A stretch of 64,000 nt of DNA, from the NCBI RefSeq assembly GCF_030577135.1, contig NZ_JAUIRR010000002.1, forward strand, positions 248,001 through 312,000. The letters run 5' to 3'. The translations under genes and the position numbers were made by a program. Source of the DNA: Sulfurimonas sp. hsl 1-7 (GTDB lineage Bacteria; Campylobacterota; Campylobacteria; Campylobacterales; Sulfurimonadaceae). Of the stretch, positions 1 to 8,428 are shown one piece after another. The notes beneath the pieces were generated by a model. That model did no database searches, was not told where the DNA came from, and worked only from the letters and a program-made list of their open reading frames with translations. Every line of letters starts with the position of its first letter. Position 1 is the stretch's first letter.

Positions 1-284
1 TGAAACGGAAGCATCAGAGCAAATGCTTCTCCCAAAGAACAGATATAATATCCCGCTATAAAATTTGCAAGTTCATACTGTTTTTTTGAGTAGTATTGTG
101 TAGTAAGCTCTAAAATCTCAAGTGTTTTAAAATCCGGCTGTGTTGTTTCTTCTACCACAACACCTTTTTTTTCTTTATTGTTTAATAAAACGGTAACTTG
201 GGAATAAAGAGAGATATTTTCTTCTGATTGGTAAGTTAAAGGCTCTAAAAGCGAGCCTATTATGGAGATTTTGTAATAATACAA
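1..284 (-). CDS. priA: Primosomal protein N' (PriA), N-terminal part, cut by window edge
   Basis: Reading the minus strand from a TTG at 282-284 gives about 94 residues beginning MYYYKISIIG, followed by SLLEPLTYQS, a GVV stretch, LANFIAGYYI, and CSLGEAFALMLPF at the edge. This matches the N-terminal DNA-binding region of PriA, the replication-restart helicase that recognises stalled forks and loads the primosome. The helicase and zinc-binding parts lie outside the window. The start is a TTG two bases past the TAA of the upstream pseudopilin gene; an in-frame TGA three codons before it rules out a longer form except via a rare ATT. The tight spacing suggests co-transcription with the pseudopilin. 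Identity rests on remembered family resemblance over a fragment, so it is good but not certain. Confidence 0.72.
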   Translation of the reverse strand, partial: MYYYKISIIGSLLEPLTYQSEENISLYSQVTVLLNNKEKKGVVVEETTQPDFKTLEILELTTQYYSKKQYELANFIAGYYICSLGEAFALMLPF

Positions 285-285
285 A

Positions 286-726
286 TTAATATATCATCTG
301 TCTACAATATTTTTGTGCTTGTGTTGAACTTCCTGATGTACAAGTAAAAGTACCTGTTGATGAATTATAATCAAACTGAACATTCGTCCCATCTATATTA
401 TACTGGTATGTACCTGAACCGGTAGTAGCTGCATACCAATTTCCCGATGTATTTGAGTTTTGCTTTGGATATGTAAGCACTCCTCCAAATAATCCACCAT
501 TATCTAAATTCGACGCAGTTATATAATTCTTCTCACCTCTTATGAGTCTTTCTTGTCGTTCAGATATAATAGCTGAACGTATAGCCATTACGTCAGCTTT
601 TCCACTTGCTATCCTAGCTTGTGTACCAGTAGACGTAAATTTAGGCAATGCAATTGCAGACAATATACCCAGTACGATAATAACAAATATTAATTCAATT
701 AAAGTAAAAGCTTTTGAGTTTTTCAT
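286..726 (-). CDS. Type II/IV pseudopilin (prepilin-type N-terminal methylation domain)
   Basis: A 146-residue protein with the class III prepilin signature KAFTLIELIFVI followed by a hydrophobic alpha-1 helix (to about residue 30). The charged leader MKNSK is short, as expected for cleavage by a PilD-type prepilin peptidase. The residue just before the mature Phe is Ala rather than the usual Gly, which is tolerated but less common. The C-terminal half is Ser/Thr/Gly-rich with two Cys (FTCTSG and KYCRQ) that could form a disulfide. It probably assembles into a type II secretion pseudopilus or type IV pilus-like fibre. It sits downstream of a second pseudopilin (840-1268) but a terminator-like hairpin separates them, and priA follows at once. 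Confidence 0.85.
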   Translation of the reverse strand: MKNSKAFTLIELIFVIIVLGILSAIALPKFTSTGTQARIASGKADVMAIRSAIISERQERLIRGEKNYITASNLDNGGLFGGVLTYPKQNSNTSGNWYAATTGSGTYQYNIDGTNVQFDYNSSTGTFTCTSGSSTQAQKYCRQMIY

Positions 727-777
727 AATAAACCTATTCTCTATTTTTTAACTAAACAATTCTAAAATAATTTAGTT

Positions 778-817
778 AAAAAATTTAGCTTCTCCGCTTT
801 TAGCGGAGAAACTAAAT
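778..817 (-). terminator. Rho-independent terminator downstream of the second pseudopilin gene
   Basis: On the minus strand a perfect 9-bp stem (TTCTCCGCT / AGCGGAGAA, three-base loop) is extended by a further ATTTAG/CTAAAT pairing across one mismatch, and is followed by six T residues (778-783). It lies 23 bases after the stop of the 840-1268 gene and before the 286-726 gene, so it should at least partly separate the two pseudopilin transcripts. Confidence 0.8.
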
Positions 818-839
818 AATATATGTAGTAAAATACTTA

Positions 840-1268
840 CTATTGTTTTGTCCAAGTCCATCTTGGTGAATTACTTAAGTTACCCTCTGTAAAGTTTATA
901 TCGTAAGTACTTGTACCAAATGAAACAGATGTACCTGTTCCTGTAAATAGTAAACTTTTAGCATCTGCATCACTTGTTGGTGCTGTTGCTGTATCACCGA
1001 AACATTCAAATGGGATATCTTCTAATGCAATATGATCATTAACAGTAATATTATTATCATTTACTTTACCCTTAGCACCTTCAGCGATAGACTCTGACCA
1101 CATAGATGCACCAATCGTACGATTTAATGTACCAATAAATGCTTCACATTTTCCAGCTCTTGCTTGATCAGAAACACCAATAAATTTCGGTAAAGCAACT
1201 GCTGAAAGAATACCTAAAATAACGATAACGAAGATCAATTCGATCATTGTAAAACCAGCTCTTTTCAT
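840..1268 (-). CDS. Type II/IV pseudopilin
   Basis: A 142-residue protein opening MKRAGFTMIELIFVIVILG, a textbook prepilin peptidase site (G before FTMIE, Glu at mature position 5) and a long hydrophobic helix. The rest is a small globular domain with two Cys (residues in GKCEAF and FECFGD), and it ends with an aromatic stretch (SPRWTWTKQ). A good ribosome site (AAGGAG) sits 7 bases before the ATG. It is a paralogue of the neighbouring 286-726 protein, sharing the N-terminal helix and the ALPKF motif but little else. Its likely role is in a type II secretion or type IV pilus machine; no assembly ATPase or secretin is in the window, so the system cannot be named. Confidence 0.87.
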   Translation of the reverse strand: MKRAGFTMIELIFVIVILGILSAVALPKFIGVSDQARAGKCEAFIGTLNRTIGASMWSESIAEGAKGKVNDNNITVNDHIALEDIPFECFGDTATAPTSDADAKSLLFTGTGTSVSFGTSTYDINFTEGNLSNSPRWTWTKQ

Positions 1269-1414
1269 AAGAACTCCTTTTAAGTTAAATAATTTGGATT
1301 ACTCTTGTAACCTTGTCACTAATTATGAGCCTATAAATATTAAAATATGCTTAAACAGCATTTATTTACTATTATCTTAGATATCCCTTACCTTAATTAT
1401 CACATTTCATATAT

Positions 1415-1432
1415 TTGGAATAGAAAATGCTT
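1415..1432 (+). promoter_or_regulatory. Sigma-54 promoter for the flgBC-fliE operon
   Basis: TTGGAA then TGCTT with the invariant GG (1417-1418) and GC (1429-1430) exactly ten bases apart, the -24/-12 layout recognised by RpoN. It ends 34 bases before the flgB start. Flagellar rod genes are RpoN-dependent in Campylobacterota, which fits. Confidence 0.75.
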
Positions 1433-1466
1433 GTTTCATATATAGTAAATTATAAAAGGTGTATTT

Positions 1467-1898
1467 ATGAGTATAGAGATTTCAAAAACACATTCATTAA
1501 TCAAAGATGCTCTTGATTATCGTGCTGCAAGACAAGATATGATCGCTTCAAATATTGCAAATGCAGATACACCTTATTATAAACCTAGAGATATCAGTTT
1601 TGAAAATGCACTTAAAGCAAAAAAAGCGGCACTCTATGCAAAAGATAGTAACGAGTTACAAATGGCTACGACAAATTCCAAACACTTAACGCCAAGTGAT
1701 CAAAACTCTCAAACTAAAGCGACACTATTTTTCAGAGACGGTCATATGGCACGAAATGACGGCAACAGTGTAGATATAGATGTAGAGACAACTGAGATGA
1801 GTAAAAACTCTATTATGTTCAATGCATTAATTCAAGCTAACAAAAAAGATGGTGCTATTTTTAGATCTGTGATAGAAGCATCACAAAAAGTAAGTTAA
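1467..1898 (+). CDS. flgB: Flagellar basal-body rod protein FlgB
   Basis: A 143-residue proximal rod protein. The N-terminal rod motif is clear: ALDYRAARQDMIASNIANAD (about residues 16-35) followed by TPYYKPRD, and the C-terminal helix carries the VDIDVETTEMSKNSIMFNAL region typical of FlgB. It forms part of the periplasmic drive shaft linking the MS ring to the hook, exported by the flagellar type III apparatus. It is first in a tight operon with flgC (16-base gap) and fliE (15-base gap). The ATG is preceded by AAAGGTG, and a sigma-54 site lies upstream. Length is normal for the family. Confidence 0.97.
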   Translation: MSIEISKTHSLIKDALDYRAARQDMIASNIANADTPYYKPRDISFENALKAKKAALYAKDSNELQMATTNSKHLTPSDQNSQTKATLFFRDGHMARNDGNSVDIDVETTEMSKNSIMFNALIQANKKDGAIFRSVIEASQKVS

Positions 1899-1914
1899 TA
1901 AAGGTTTTTAACAA

Positions 1915-2409
1915 ATGAGTAATTTTTTAAATAGTTTTGATATTAGCGGATATGGCCTTTCTGCACAACGTGTTCGCGTAAATGTGATCTCGTCAAACAT
2001 TGCCAATGCACAAACAACAAGAACAGATGAGGGTGGGCCTTACCGTCGTAAAGAGGTTGTATTTAAAGCTATCAACTTTAATGACTACTATAATAAAGCA
2101 CTTACAAATGAAACAAACAGTGCTGAATATCAAGATCCTTTGAATGAAGGTGAATTTGGAAAAAAGGTAAATCCTGCTATAATGAGTGTAGTAGTTGATA
2201 AAATCTCTCGTGATGATTCAAAAGCACAACTAAAATATGAACCGAATCATCCTGATGCAGATGCAAATGGGTATGTTGCCTATCCAAATATTAATCCTGT
2301 AGTGGAAATGGCCGATTTAGTTGAAGCTACACGTTCATATCAGGCAAATGTTGCTGCATTTGAAAGTGCGAAAAATATGGCTAACAGTGCAATATCACTG
2401 TTACAGTAA
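1915..2409 (+). CDS. flgC: Flagellar basal-body rod protein FlgC
   Basis: A 164-residue proximal rod protein. It has the N-terminal motif SAQRVRVNVISSNIANAQTT (about residues 16-35), the PYRRKEVVF segment, the FlgC-typical HPDADANGYVAYPNINPVVE, and a C-terminal coiled-coil helix VEATRSYQANVAAFESAKNM. It stacks with FlgB, FlgF and FlgG in the rod. It is second in the flgB operon; AAAGG precedes the ATG. Full length and undamaged. Confidence 0.97.
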   Translation: MSNFLNSFDISGYGLSAQRVRVNVISSNIANAQTTRTDEGGPYRRKEVVFKAINFNDYYNKALTNETNSAEYQDPLNEGEFGKKVNPAIMSVVVDKISRDDSKAQLKYEPNHPDADANGYVAYPNINPVVEMADLVEATRSYQANVAAFESAKNMANSAISLLQ

Positions 2410-2424
2410 AGGAAGTTGTAAAAT

Positions 2425-2730
2425 ATGAGTAACAATGTAAATAGCTTAGCAAATATCTCAACAGCTGACCTGCTCAATAATAATGCAAAAGCAGCTCCAT
2501 CAAATGCTTCTGATGAGTTTGCTAAACAACTCAAATCTGCTATCAACGAGACAAATGAGATTCAACAAGACAAAGAGCAAGCGATTGCAGATCTTGCAAC
2601 TGGGCAAGTAAAAGATCTTCATCAAGCTGCTATGGCTATCGGTAAAGCAGAAACAAGTATGAAACTTATGCTAGAGATTAGAAATAAGGCATTGAATGCT
2701 TATAAAGAGATTAGTAGAACACAACTCTAA
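2425..2730 (+). CDS. fliE: Flagellar hook-basal body protein FliE
   Basis: A 101-residue protein with the FliE C-terminal signature: DLHQAAMAIGKAETSMKLML, then EIRNKALNAYKEISRTQL. FliE joins the MS ring to the rod and helps open the export gate. It is translated from an ATG with AAGGAAG upstream, 15 bases after flgC, in the usual order flgB-flgC-fliE. The variable N-terminal 40 residues are Asn/Ala-rich and probably disordered. Confidence 0.95.
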   Translation: MSNNVNSLANISTADLLNNNAKAAPSNASDEFAKQLKSAINETNEIQQDKEQAIADLATGQVKDLHQAAMAIGKAETSMKLMLEIRNKALNAYKEISRTQL

Positions 2731-2757
2731 TCTCTTTTTAGCAATACTCTCAACTAT

Positions 2758-4518
2758 ATGATCAACCAAAATCAAAGTGGCAAAATCCTTCTTCTTTACG
2801 GCATAATATTTGCCGGATTTTTAGTTTTTCTTGCAGTAATGCTTTTTACTGTTCTGGATCCAAGACATATCCCTTCAAAATATACGGCTGAAAGTTCAAA
2901 AGCATCACGCGGAAGTATTATCAGTGCTGACGGTTTTCATTTAGCTACTACAAAGAAGCTTTTTAAAGCCGTTGTCAATACCCGTTATATAGATCCGCAA
3001 AAAAAAGATCTATTTGTAGAACTTTTCTCTATCTATTCCGGGATGGAGAAAAAAACTATCTTAAAAAAAATAAATGCCCATAAAGGTGTTGTGGTTTTAA
3101 GTTATAACATCCCGCAAATCCAGGCACATTATCTCAAAAAACTTGCCCATGAGCTTAGACGTTTTAAAGTGTTCAAAGCCTTAAAAAACCCCCGCAGCGG
3201 TTTACTTTCTGTGCACGGCCTTAATATCATTGAAAGTGGTGAGAGCCGTGAATATAACTATGGTAATCTTTTGACACCTATTATCGGCTATCCACATAAA
3301 CTGGAAGAGGATGGTTATACATTTGTAAAAGGGGTAAAAGGTTTAGAAAAACGTTTTGATGATGAACTCTCAGCAAGGCAAGATGGTTATTCTCGCGGTA
3401 AAAGAGATGTCAACAGCTACATTTTATTAAATAAAGAGAGTTTTACAAAACCCCAAATCAATGGTCTTGACCTTAAGATCACCATCCCTGTAGCGTTGCA
3501 GATTAAAATAGAAAAAATGCTTGATCAGATGAAAAAAGAACTGAATGCAAAACAAATTATGCTTGCAGTTATGGACTCTACTGACGGTGATGTCTTAGCA
3601 ATGGCCAGTTCTAATCGTTATTTTCCAAAAGAGATAAAAAGAAGTGACTATCCATCTTTAAACAGTGGAATGATTGAGTACAGCTTTGAACCGGGAAGTG
3701 TACTAAAACCGGTAACTTTCTCTTTATTATTAGAAAGAAAGCTTGTCAATCCGTACGATCTTGTCAACGGTCATAACGGTCGATTTAAAATTGGCAGAAA
3801 AATGATCACCGATGAGCATAAGTTTGATTGGTTAAGTGCTGAAAATGTTATTGTTCACTCATCAAATGTCGGTATTGCACAACTAGCCCAAAAACTCTCA
3901 GGATTTGACTTTCATGAAGGACTTAAAAAATTTGGATTTTCAAAATCTTCTACACACGATCTTATCTATGAAAAAACAGGCTCTATTCCAAGTGCAAAAC
4001 GTTTAGAAAATCAGATCTATAAAGCTACATGTTCATACGGCTATGGTTTACGGGCAAACCTTATGCAACTATTGCGTGCATATTCAGCTTTTAACAACAA
4101 TGGAAAAATGGTTTATCCAAAACTTTTACACTCTTTGATAAACGAATATAATCAAGAGACAAAAATTCCTTATGAGGAACAAGTAGAAGCGATACATAGT
4201 GCAACTGCACAAAGAATGAAAGATATACTTATAAAAACGGTAAATAAAGGGACAGGTGTAAAAACAATCACACCTGGTCTGGAAGTTGGCGGGAAAACAG
4301 GAACTGCTCACATCGTTGAAGATGGCAGATATGTTAATAAATACAATACCTCATTCATCGGTTTTGTCAATGACAAAAAGAAAAAATATACTATGGGTGT
4401 TGTAGTTGTACAGCCGAAAAAAAGTCAATTTGCCGCACAAACGGCAGTACCTGTATTTAAAAAAGCGATTGATATTATGGTTGAAGATGGATATCTACAA
4501 CCAGATATTGTCGAGTAA
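2758..4518 (+). CDS. ftsI: FtsI-type class B penicillin-binding protein (peptidoglycan transpeptidase)
   Basis: A 586-residue bitopic membrane protein: one TM helix at about residues 11-31, a non-penicillin-binding dimerisation domain (RGSIISADG near residue 51), and a transpeptidase domain from about 245. All three active-site motifs are present: SVLK at 314-317, SSN at 368-370 and KTG at 513-515. It crosslinks septal peptidoglycan. It follows fliE by 27 bases, an association also known in Campylobacter (as pbpB), so it may be partly co-expressed with rod genes. No clear Shine-Dalgarno precedes the ATG. Its last 24 bases overlap the convergent panC. FtsI is preferred over the elongation PBP2 because of the domain layout; no PASTA domains are seen. 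Confidence 0.9.
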   Translation: MINQNQSGKILLLYGIIFAGFLVFLAVMLFTVLDPRHIPSKYTAESSKASRGSIISADGFHLATTKKLFKAVVNTRYIDPQKKDLFVELFSIYSGMEKKTILKKINAHKGVVVLSYNIPQIQAHYLKKLAHELRRFKVFKALKNPRSGLLSVHGLNIIESGESREYNYGNLLTPIIGYPHKLEEDGYTFVKGVKGLEKRFDDELSARQDGYSRGKRDVNSYILLNKESFTKPQINGLDLKITIPVALQIKIEKMLDQMKKELNAKQIMLAVMDSTDGDVLAMASSNRYFPKEIKRSDYPSLNSGMIEYSFEPGSVLKPVTFSLLLERKLVNPYDLVNGHNGRFKIGRKMITDEHKFDWLSAENVIVHSSNVGIAQLAQKLSGFDFHEGLKKFGFSKSSTHDLIYEKTGSIPSAKRLENQIYKATCSYGYGLRANLMQLLRAYSAFNNNGKMVYPKLLHSLINEYNQETKIPYEEQVEAIHSATAQRMKDILIKTVNKGTGVKTITPGLEVGGKTGTAHIVEDGRYVNKYNTSFIGFVNDKKKKYTMGVVVVQPKKSQFAAQTAVPVFKKAIDIMVEDGYLQPDIVE

Positions 4519-5316
4519 TCTTGTTTTTCCGACAACTGCTTCGACAAGAATAATAGAGTTTCCGATCTCTGCTTTTTTAATCGGTTCAAACTCACGGTTA
4601 ACTATCTCAACATATCCAATCTCTAAAGGTTTCAAGATTGTAAACATCTCACCTTTTATCTCCTCTACATCAAGAATATTTTTCGATATCATCTTAGAAG
4701 CTGCATATAATGACGCTGATATCTTAAGTGCCTCTTTTCTCTCATCGACACTTAAGTAAATATTTCTACTGCTTCTTGCCAATCCATCTGCTTCTCTTAC
4801 CGTATCTATTGGAACTATCTCCACATCCATATAGTAGTGTTTCACCATAAGTTGGATCAGGTTTAACTGCTGTGCATCTTTTTTCCCGAAATAAGCACGT
4901 GTAGGATTTACTATATTTAAAAGCTTCATCACAATTCTTAGTACTCCCGAAAAGTGACCAGGACGTGTAGCACCTTCAAGAACATAACCTCTTACCTCAG
5001 GTGCTTCTATCTTTACTTCGTCTTCAAAATAGATGTTCTCTTTATTTGGGAAAAATATCACATCTACACCGGCTAATTCACATATTTTCTTATCTGCTTC
5101 ATCACGACGCGGGTATTTATCTAAATCTTCCCCTTTTAAAAATTGTGTCGGATTGACAAAAATAGAAACCACGACAAGTTCATTGGCTTTTCTCGCATTT
5201 TTTATAAGCTCTATATGCCCTTCGTGAAGTGCACCCATTGTTGGTACATATCCTATAGTTTTATTTTGCTCTTTAAGATATGACTGTAACTCTAATGGTT
5301 CATAAATAATCTTCAT
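4495..5316 (-). CDS. panC: Pantothenate synthetase (pantoate--beta-alanine ligase)
   Basis: A 273-residue cytosolic enzyme that joins pantoate and beta-alanine with ATP to make pantothenate for coenzyme A. The nucleotidyl-transferase fold signature [10 protein letters not shown] is at about residues 26-35, and FVNPTQF, GRPGHF-like [18 protein letters not shown] and the RSSRN motif all follow. I place the start at ATG 5316 ([10 protein letters not shown]) rather than 12 codons earlier, because the extra residues are not family-like. A TATATT -10-like box lies close upstream. The 3' end overlaps ftsI in the opposite direction by 24 bases. panD, the source of beta-alanine, is at 40984-41349 in the same window but not linked. 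Confidence 0.95.
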   Translation of the reverse strand: MKIIYEPLELQSYLKEQNKTIGYVPTMGALHEGHIELIKNARKANELVVVSIFVNPTQFLKGEDLDKYPRRDEADKKICELAGVDVIFFPNKENIYFEDEVKIEAPEVRGYVLEGATRPGHFSGVLRIVMKLLNIVNPTRAYFGKKDAQQLNLIQLMVKHYYMDVEIVPIDTVREADGLARSSRNIYLSVDERKEALKISASLYAASKMISKNILDVEEIKGEMFTILKPLEIGYVEIVNREFEPIKKAEIGNSIILVEAVVGKTRLLDNIWL

Positions 5317-5363
5317 TTTAAGTCCCAATATAATATAATCGCAATTATACAATACATTTCTCT

Positions 5364-5432
5364 GAGATTTTTCAAATCTCTAGCTTTAGTCGCCTCAGCG
5401 GCGCAAGCGGAGAAAAAGAAATTTACTTTCTT
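5364..5432 (+). other. prfB leader with successive inverted repeats
   Basis: The 96 bases between panC and prfB hold GAGATTT-TTC-AAATCTC (5364-5380), a GC-rich CGCC...GGCG repeat just after, and AAAGAAA...TTTCTTT close to the prfB start. They are seen in sequence; a regulatory role is only a guess. The prfB Shine-Dalgarno is weak (GGGA). Confidence 0.35.
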
Positions 5433-5448
5433 TTACGGGACTAATTAA

Positions 5449-6549
5449 ATGGATAACTACGAATACACAGAACTTTTAAAAAATATAAAAATAAAAATGG
5501 AAAACATTACAGGTGTAGTTGAGCCTGTAAAACTACAAAATAGACTTGATGAGATCGAGACTCTTGAAAACGATTCGGAGTTTTGGAATGATGCAGCTAA
5601 TGCCGCAAAAATCCAAAAAGAAAAAACACAAATTCAAAGAAAATTAGAAAAATATACCATTGCTAAATCTGCTGTCGATGATGCGGCTGATCTCTATGAG
5701 ATGGCTAAAGATGAGAATGATGAAGAATCAATCGAAGCACTCTTTTCAGATGCTCCAGAACTTGAAGAGCAGATCCGTGCTATGGAGATCGAAGTTTTAC
5801 TTAGTGGTGAAAGTGATGCTTCAAATGCAATCCTTTCGATCCATCCTGGTGCCGGGGGAACAGAATCTCAAGATTGGGCCAGCATGCTGCTTCGTATGTA
5901 TAAACGTTGGGCAGAGCGTCATGACTTTAAAGTAGAGGTCCTTGATTACCAAGCGGGTGATGAAGCAGGTATTAAAGATGTATCAATTCTCATAAAAGGT
6001 GAAAATGCTTACGGCTATTTAAAAGTTGAAAACGGTATCCACAGACTTGTCCGTATCTCACCGTTTGATTCTAATGCCAAAAGACATACATCTTTCTCTT
6101 CTGTCATGGTTTCACCTGAGATTGATGATGATATTGATATCGTTATCGAAGATAAAGATATCAGAATAGACACATACCGTGCAAGTGGTGCGGGTGGACA
6201 GCACGTTAATAAAACCGAATCTGCTATCCGTATTACCCATATTGCAACTGGTGTGGTTGTACAGTGTCAAAACGATAGAAGCCAACATAAAAATAAAGCT
6301 ACTGCAATGAAGATGTTAAAGTCTCGTTTATACGAATTAGAACTTGAAGAGCAAAAAGCAAAAGAAGCGGGTGTAGAAAAAAGTGAAATTGGATGGGGGC
6401 ACCAAATCCGTTCTTACGTTATGCAACCCTACCAACAAGTAAAAGATACAAGAAGTAATGAAGCTTACACAAATGTTCCTGCTATTCTTGATGGGGATAT
6501 CGACAAAATGATAGAAGGTGTTTTAATAGCAATGAATAAAGAGAACTAA
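5449..6549 (+). CDS. prfB: Peptide chain release factor 2
   Basis: A 366-residue class I release factor recognising UGA and UAA. It has the coiled-coil domain 1, the stop-codon tripeptide SPF in [16 protein letters not shown], and the catalytic loop [16 protein letters not shown], whose GGQ triggers peptidyl-tRNA hydrolysis. The SPF (not PxT) tripeptide separates it from RF1. The reading frame is continuous from [10 protein letters not shown], so the autoregulatory +1 frameshift at an in-frame UGA found near codon 25 of many bacterial prfB genes is absent. It ends one base before the convergent 6551-6883 gene. Confidence 0.96.
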   Translation: MDNYEYTELLKNIKIKMENITGVVEPVKLQNRLDEIETLENDSEFWNDAANAAKIQKEKTQIQRKLEKYTIAKSAVDDAADLYEMAKDENDEESIEALFSDAPELEEQIRAMEIEVLLSGESDASNAILSIHPGAGGTESQDWASMLLRMYKRWAERHDFKVEVLDYQAGDEAGIKDVSILIKGENAYGYLKVENGIHRLVRISPFDSNAKRHTSFSSVMVSPEIDDDIDIVIEDKDIRIDTYRASGAGGQHVNKTESAIRITHIATGVVVQCQNDRSQHKNKATAMKMLKSRLYELELEEQKAKEAGVEKSEIGWGHQIRSYVMQPYQQVKDTRSNEAYTNVPAILDGDIDKMIEGVLIAMNKEN

Positions 6550-6550
6550 C

Positions 6551-6883
6551 CTACTCTTTATTCTCTTTTTTTAAAAAACTGTACCCTAGAAAACCTGCAC
6601 CGAAAATCATAACCATGATCATTAACATACGTATCTGTTTTTTCTGTGTTTCCTGCATAGCTGCAGATATTGGTGATGCATTTGATTGCTGTCGTGCAGA
6701 AGCCTTTGATGAACTGCTGCCACTTACAGAAGCTTCCATACGTGCTAGATTTGCAGCAGCTCTTTCATTTTCACTAAGTACTTTTTGAGGTGCTGCCCAA
6801 AAATAGAGCACTAAACCAAGTACAAGCATAAAAGCACCTACACTTCTAAAAATAACTGTCTGATGTTTTAAAAAAAATTCCAC
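6551..6883 (-). CDS. Small two-TM membrane protein, function unknown
   Basis: A 110-residue protein starting at a GTG (AGG upstream). Two hydrophobic helices, FRSVGAFMLVLGLVLYFWAA (about 12-31) and RMLMIMVMIFGAGFLGYSFL (about 84-103), flank a Ser/Ala/Gln-rich low-complexity linker (SGSSSSKASARQQSNASP). The C terminus is charged (KKENKE). I recognise no family. It is convergent with prfB, with a one-base gap, and is transcribed divergently from bpt across about 48 bases. Confidence 0.7.
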   Translation of the reverse strand: MEFFLKHQTVIFRSVGAFMLVLGLVLYFWAAPQKVLSENERAAANLARMEASVSGSSSSKASARQQSNASPISAAMQETQKKQIRMLMIMVMIFGAGFLGYSFLKKENKE

Positions 6884-6931
6884 AATTAACCTTTAGCTTT
6901 GAATAAAGCAAAATTATGTCAAAATTCACTT

Positions 6932-7645
6932 ATGAACTTACTTAAAGAATTTTTACTCGAAGATAAATGCTCATATTTGGATAATAAACAGCAGACTACG
7001 CATTACAAAGTAATAGACAAATGCTCCTCTACGGTATGTCAAGATCTAATAGAGCGTGGGTATAGAAGGTTCGGTAAAATGTATTTTCGACCAATATGCG
7101 CTGATTGTAACGAATGTCAAAGTATTAAAATTGATGTTAATAATTTTACTTTTTCAAAATCAGCTCGACGTGTATTAAAAAAAGCAAAAGATATCTCTAT
7201 AGTTGTGCAGCATCCAACAATGACTAAAACACATCTTCAATTGTTTGATAAATATCATAAACATATGAATCAAAAAAAGGGATGGGATTATTCCCCAACT
7301 TCCCCGGATCATTATTTTAACTCTTTTGTAAGCGGCTATGAAAATTTTGGATATGAGGTTCTATACTTTTTCCAAGACAAACTTATAGGTGTTGATCTTA
7401 TAGATATTTTGCAAGATGGTATATCTTCAATTTACTTTTATTATGATCCTGACTTTGCACAATACTCTCTTGGTAGACTCTCTCTATATAAGCAGATTGA
7501 GTTTGCAAAACGATATGATAAAAAGTGGATATATCTTGGTTATTATGTCGAGGGTTGTCCATCTCTAGAGTATAAAAAGGATTATGCCCCTTATGTTACC
7601 CTAGAGGGTAGACCAAGTGAATATGAAGAGTTTAATTGGCTGTGA
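6932..7645 (+). CDS. bpt: Aminoacyl-tRNA--protein transferase of the Bpt/ATE family
   Basis: A 237-residue cytosolic enzyme predicted to transfer leucine (Bpt type) from Leu-tRNA to N-terminal Asp or Glu, marking proteins for ClpS/ClpAP degradation. The N-terminal ATE domain shows DKCSYLD, RGYRRFGKMYFRPICADC, and ECQSIKI, with conserved Cys residues; the C-terminal GNAT-like half shows EVLYFFQDKLIGVDLIDIL, IYFYYDPDF, SLGRLSLYKQIEFAK, and WIYLGYYVEGCPSLEYK. I chose the ATG at 6932; an upstream TTG at 6899 would add 11 residues that do not resemble the family. No strong ribosome site is visible. It stands alone between two minus-strand genes. Confidence 0.9.
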   Translation: MNLLKEFLLEDKCSYLDNKQQTTHYKVIDKCSSTVCQDLIERGYRRFGKMYFRPICADCNECQSIKIDVNNFTFSKSARRVLKKAKDISIVVQHPTMTKTHLQLFDKYHKHMNQKKGWDYSPTSPDHYFNSFVSGYENFGYEVLYFFQDKLIGVDLIDILQDGISSIYFYYDPDFAQYSLGRLSLYKQIEFAKRYDKKWIYLGYYVEGCPSLEYKKDYAPYVTLEGRPSEYEEFNWL

Positions 7646-7647
7646 TT

Positions 7648-8319
7648 CTATCTCGTCTTTAATAACTCTCGTTTTTGTTCTTCACGAAGTTGTTTTTTCT
7701 TAGTTTCAAGCTCTTTTTGCAGTTTTTTTTCTAACGCTTCTTGCTCTCTTTGATCTTTTTCTCTTATTTGCTTAATTCTCTCTAATTCACGTTCTCTTTT
7801 AGATTTTCTATTTTTTAACTCTGCCTCTTTTTTTGCTCTAAGCTCTGCATTTTCGTCCAAGTATGCTTGTATAACACCTGAAGCATTAATATCCTCCTGA
7901 TGAGCAAAATAATAATCGATAATCTCTTGTTTATGTTCCTCTGTATCAATTAGACCGCTGTTAATTATTTTGGAAAATAGTTGTGAATTTTGAGCTGTAA
8001 TAGAATCTTCATAATATTTTTTAGCTAATCGCAAAAAGAAGTCATTATCTTTTGAGAGTGCTCTTAAGTTTGATAAATAACTTTTTTTATCAAGTGCTGC
8101 ATCTCCTTGCTCTATTTTAAAACCCGCCTCTTTTGTAGCGTATACTTTATTTGTATATTTTTCTATTTTGTCTTTATAAACATTAAACTGCTCAATATCT
8201 TTTAGCTTGGAAATATTATCTACATTATTATAGATTACATCACCTAAAGCAGCATATACATCAGGATTTTTTGAAAAAAGTAATGTGGAAAATAGTACTA
8301 ATAAAATCAATTTACGCAT
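7648..8319 (-). CDS. Exported coiled-coil protein, function unknown
   Basis: A 223-residue protein with a likely signal peptide (MRKLILLVLFSTLLFSKN, cleavage about residue 16-18), an alpha-helical middle containing a YYFAHQEDINASG segment, and a C-terminal third that is almost entirely charged helix (Arg/Glu/Lys repeats from about residue 160 to the end), predicting a long single helix or coiled coil. No known domain recognised. The stop lies two bases after the convergent bpt stop. Probably periplasmic. Confidence 0.7.
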   Translation of the reverse strand: MRKLILLVLFSTLLFSKNPDVYAALGDVIYNNVDNISKLKDIEQFNVYKDKIEKYTNKVYATKEAGFKIEQGDAALDKKSYLSNLRALSKDNDFFLRLAKKYYEDSITAQNSQLFSKIINSGLIDTEEHKQEIIDYYFAHQEDINASGVIQAYLDENAELRAKKEAELKNRKSKRERELERIKQIREKDQREQEALEKKLQKELETKKKQLREEQKRELLKTR

Positions 8320-8384
8320 TTTTCTAACCTATTAATTTTTGTGGTATTATAGCGAATTTTTGATTTATAAGGGAATAGAGGGTT

Positions 8385-8412
8385 TATAAGACCTCCAAAA
8401 GGAAGTCTTATA
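8385..8412 (-). terminator. Stem-loop after fusA, end of the str operon
   Basis: TATAAGAC and GTCTTATA form a perfect 8-bp stem, extended inside by three more pairs after one mismatch, around a four-base loop. It lies 17-44 bases past the fusA stop. No U-tract follows on the minus strand, so it may be a factor-dependent terminator or an mRNA end protector rather than a classical intrinsic terminator. Confidence 0.5.
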
Positions 8413-8428
8413 GAAGATGGATAAAGAA

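Noticed and set aside
1347-1361. ATGCT-taaac-AGCAT repeat between the pseudopilin and flgB genes
   Set aside because: Only five pairs, in AT-rich DNA; too weak to call an operator or terminator.
4406-4759. Plus-strand 117-residue frame across the ftsI-panC junction
   Set aside because: It is antisense to panC and out of frame with ftsI, without a ribosome site or a recognisable product.
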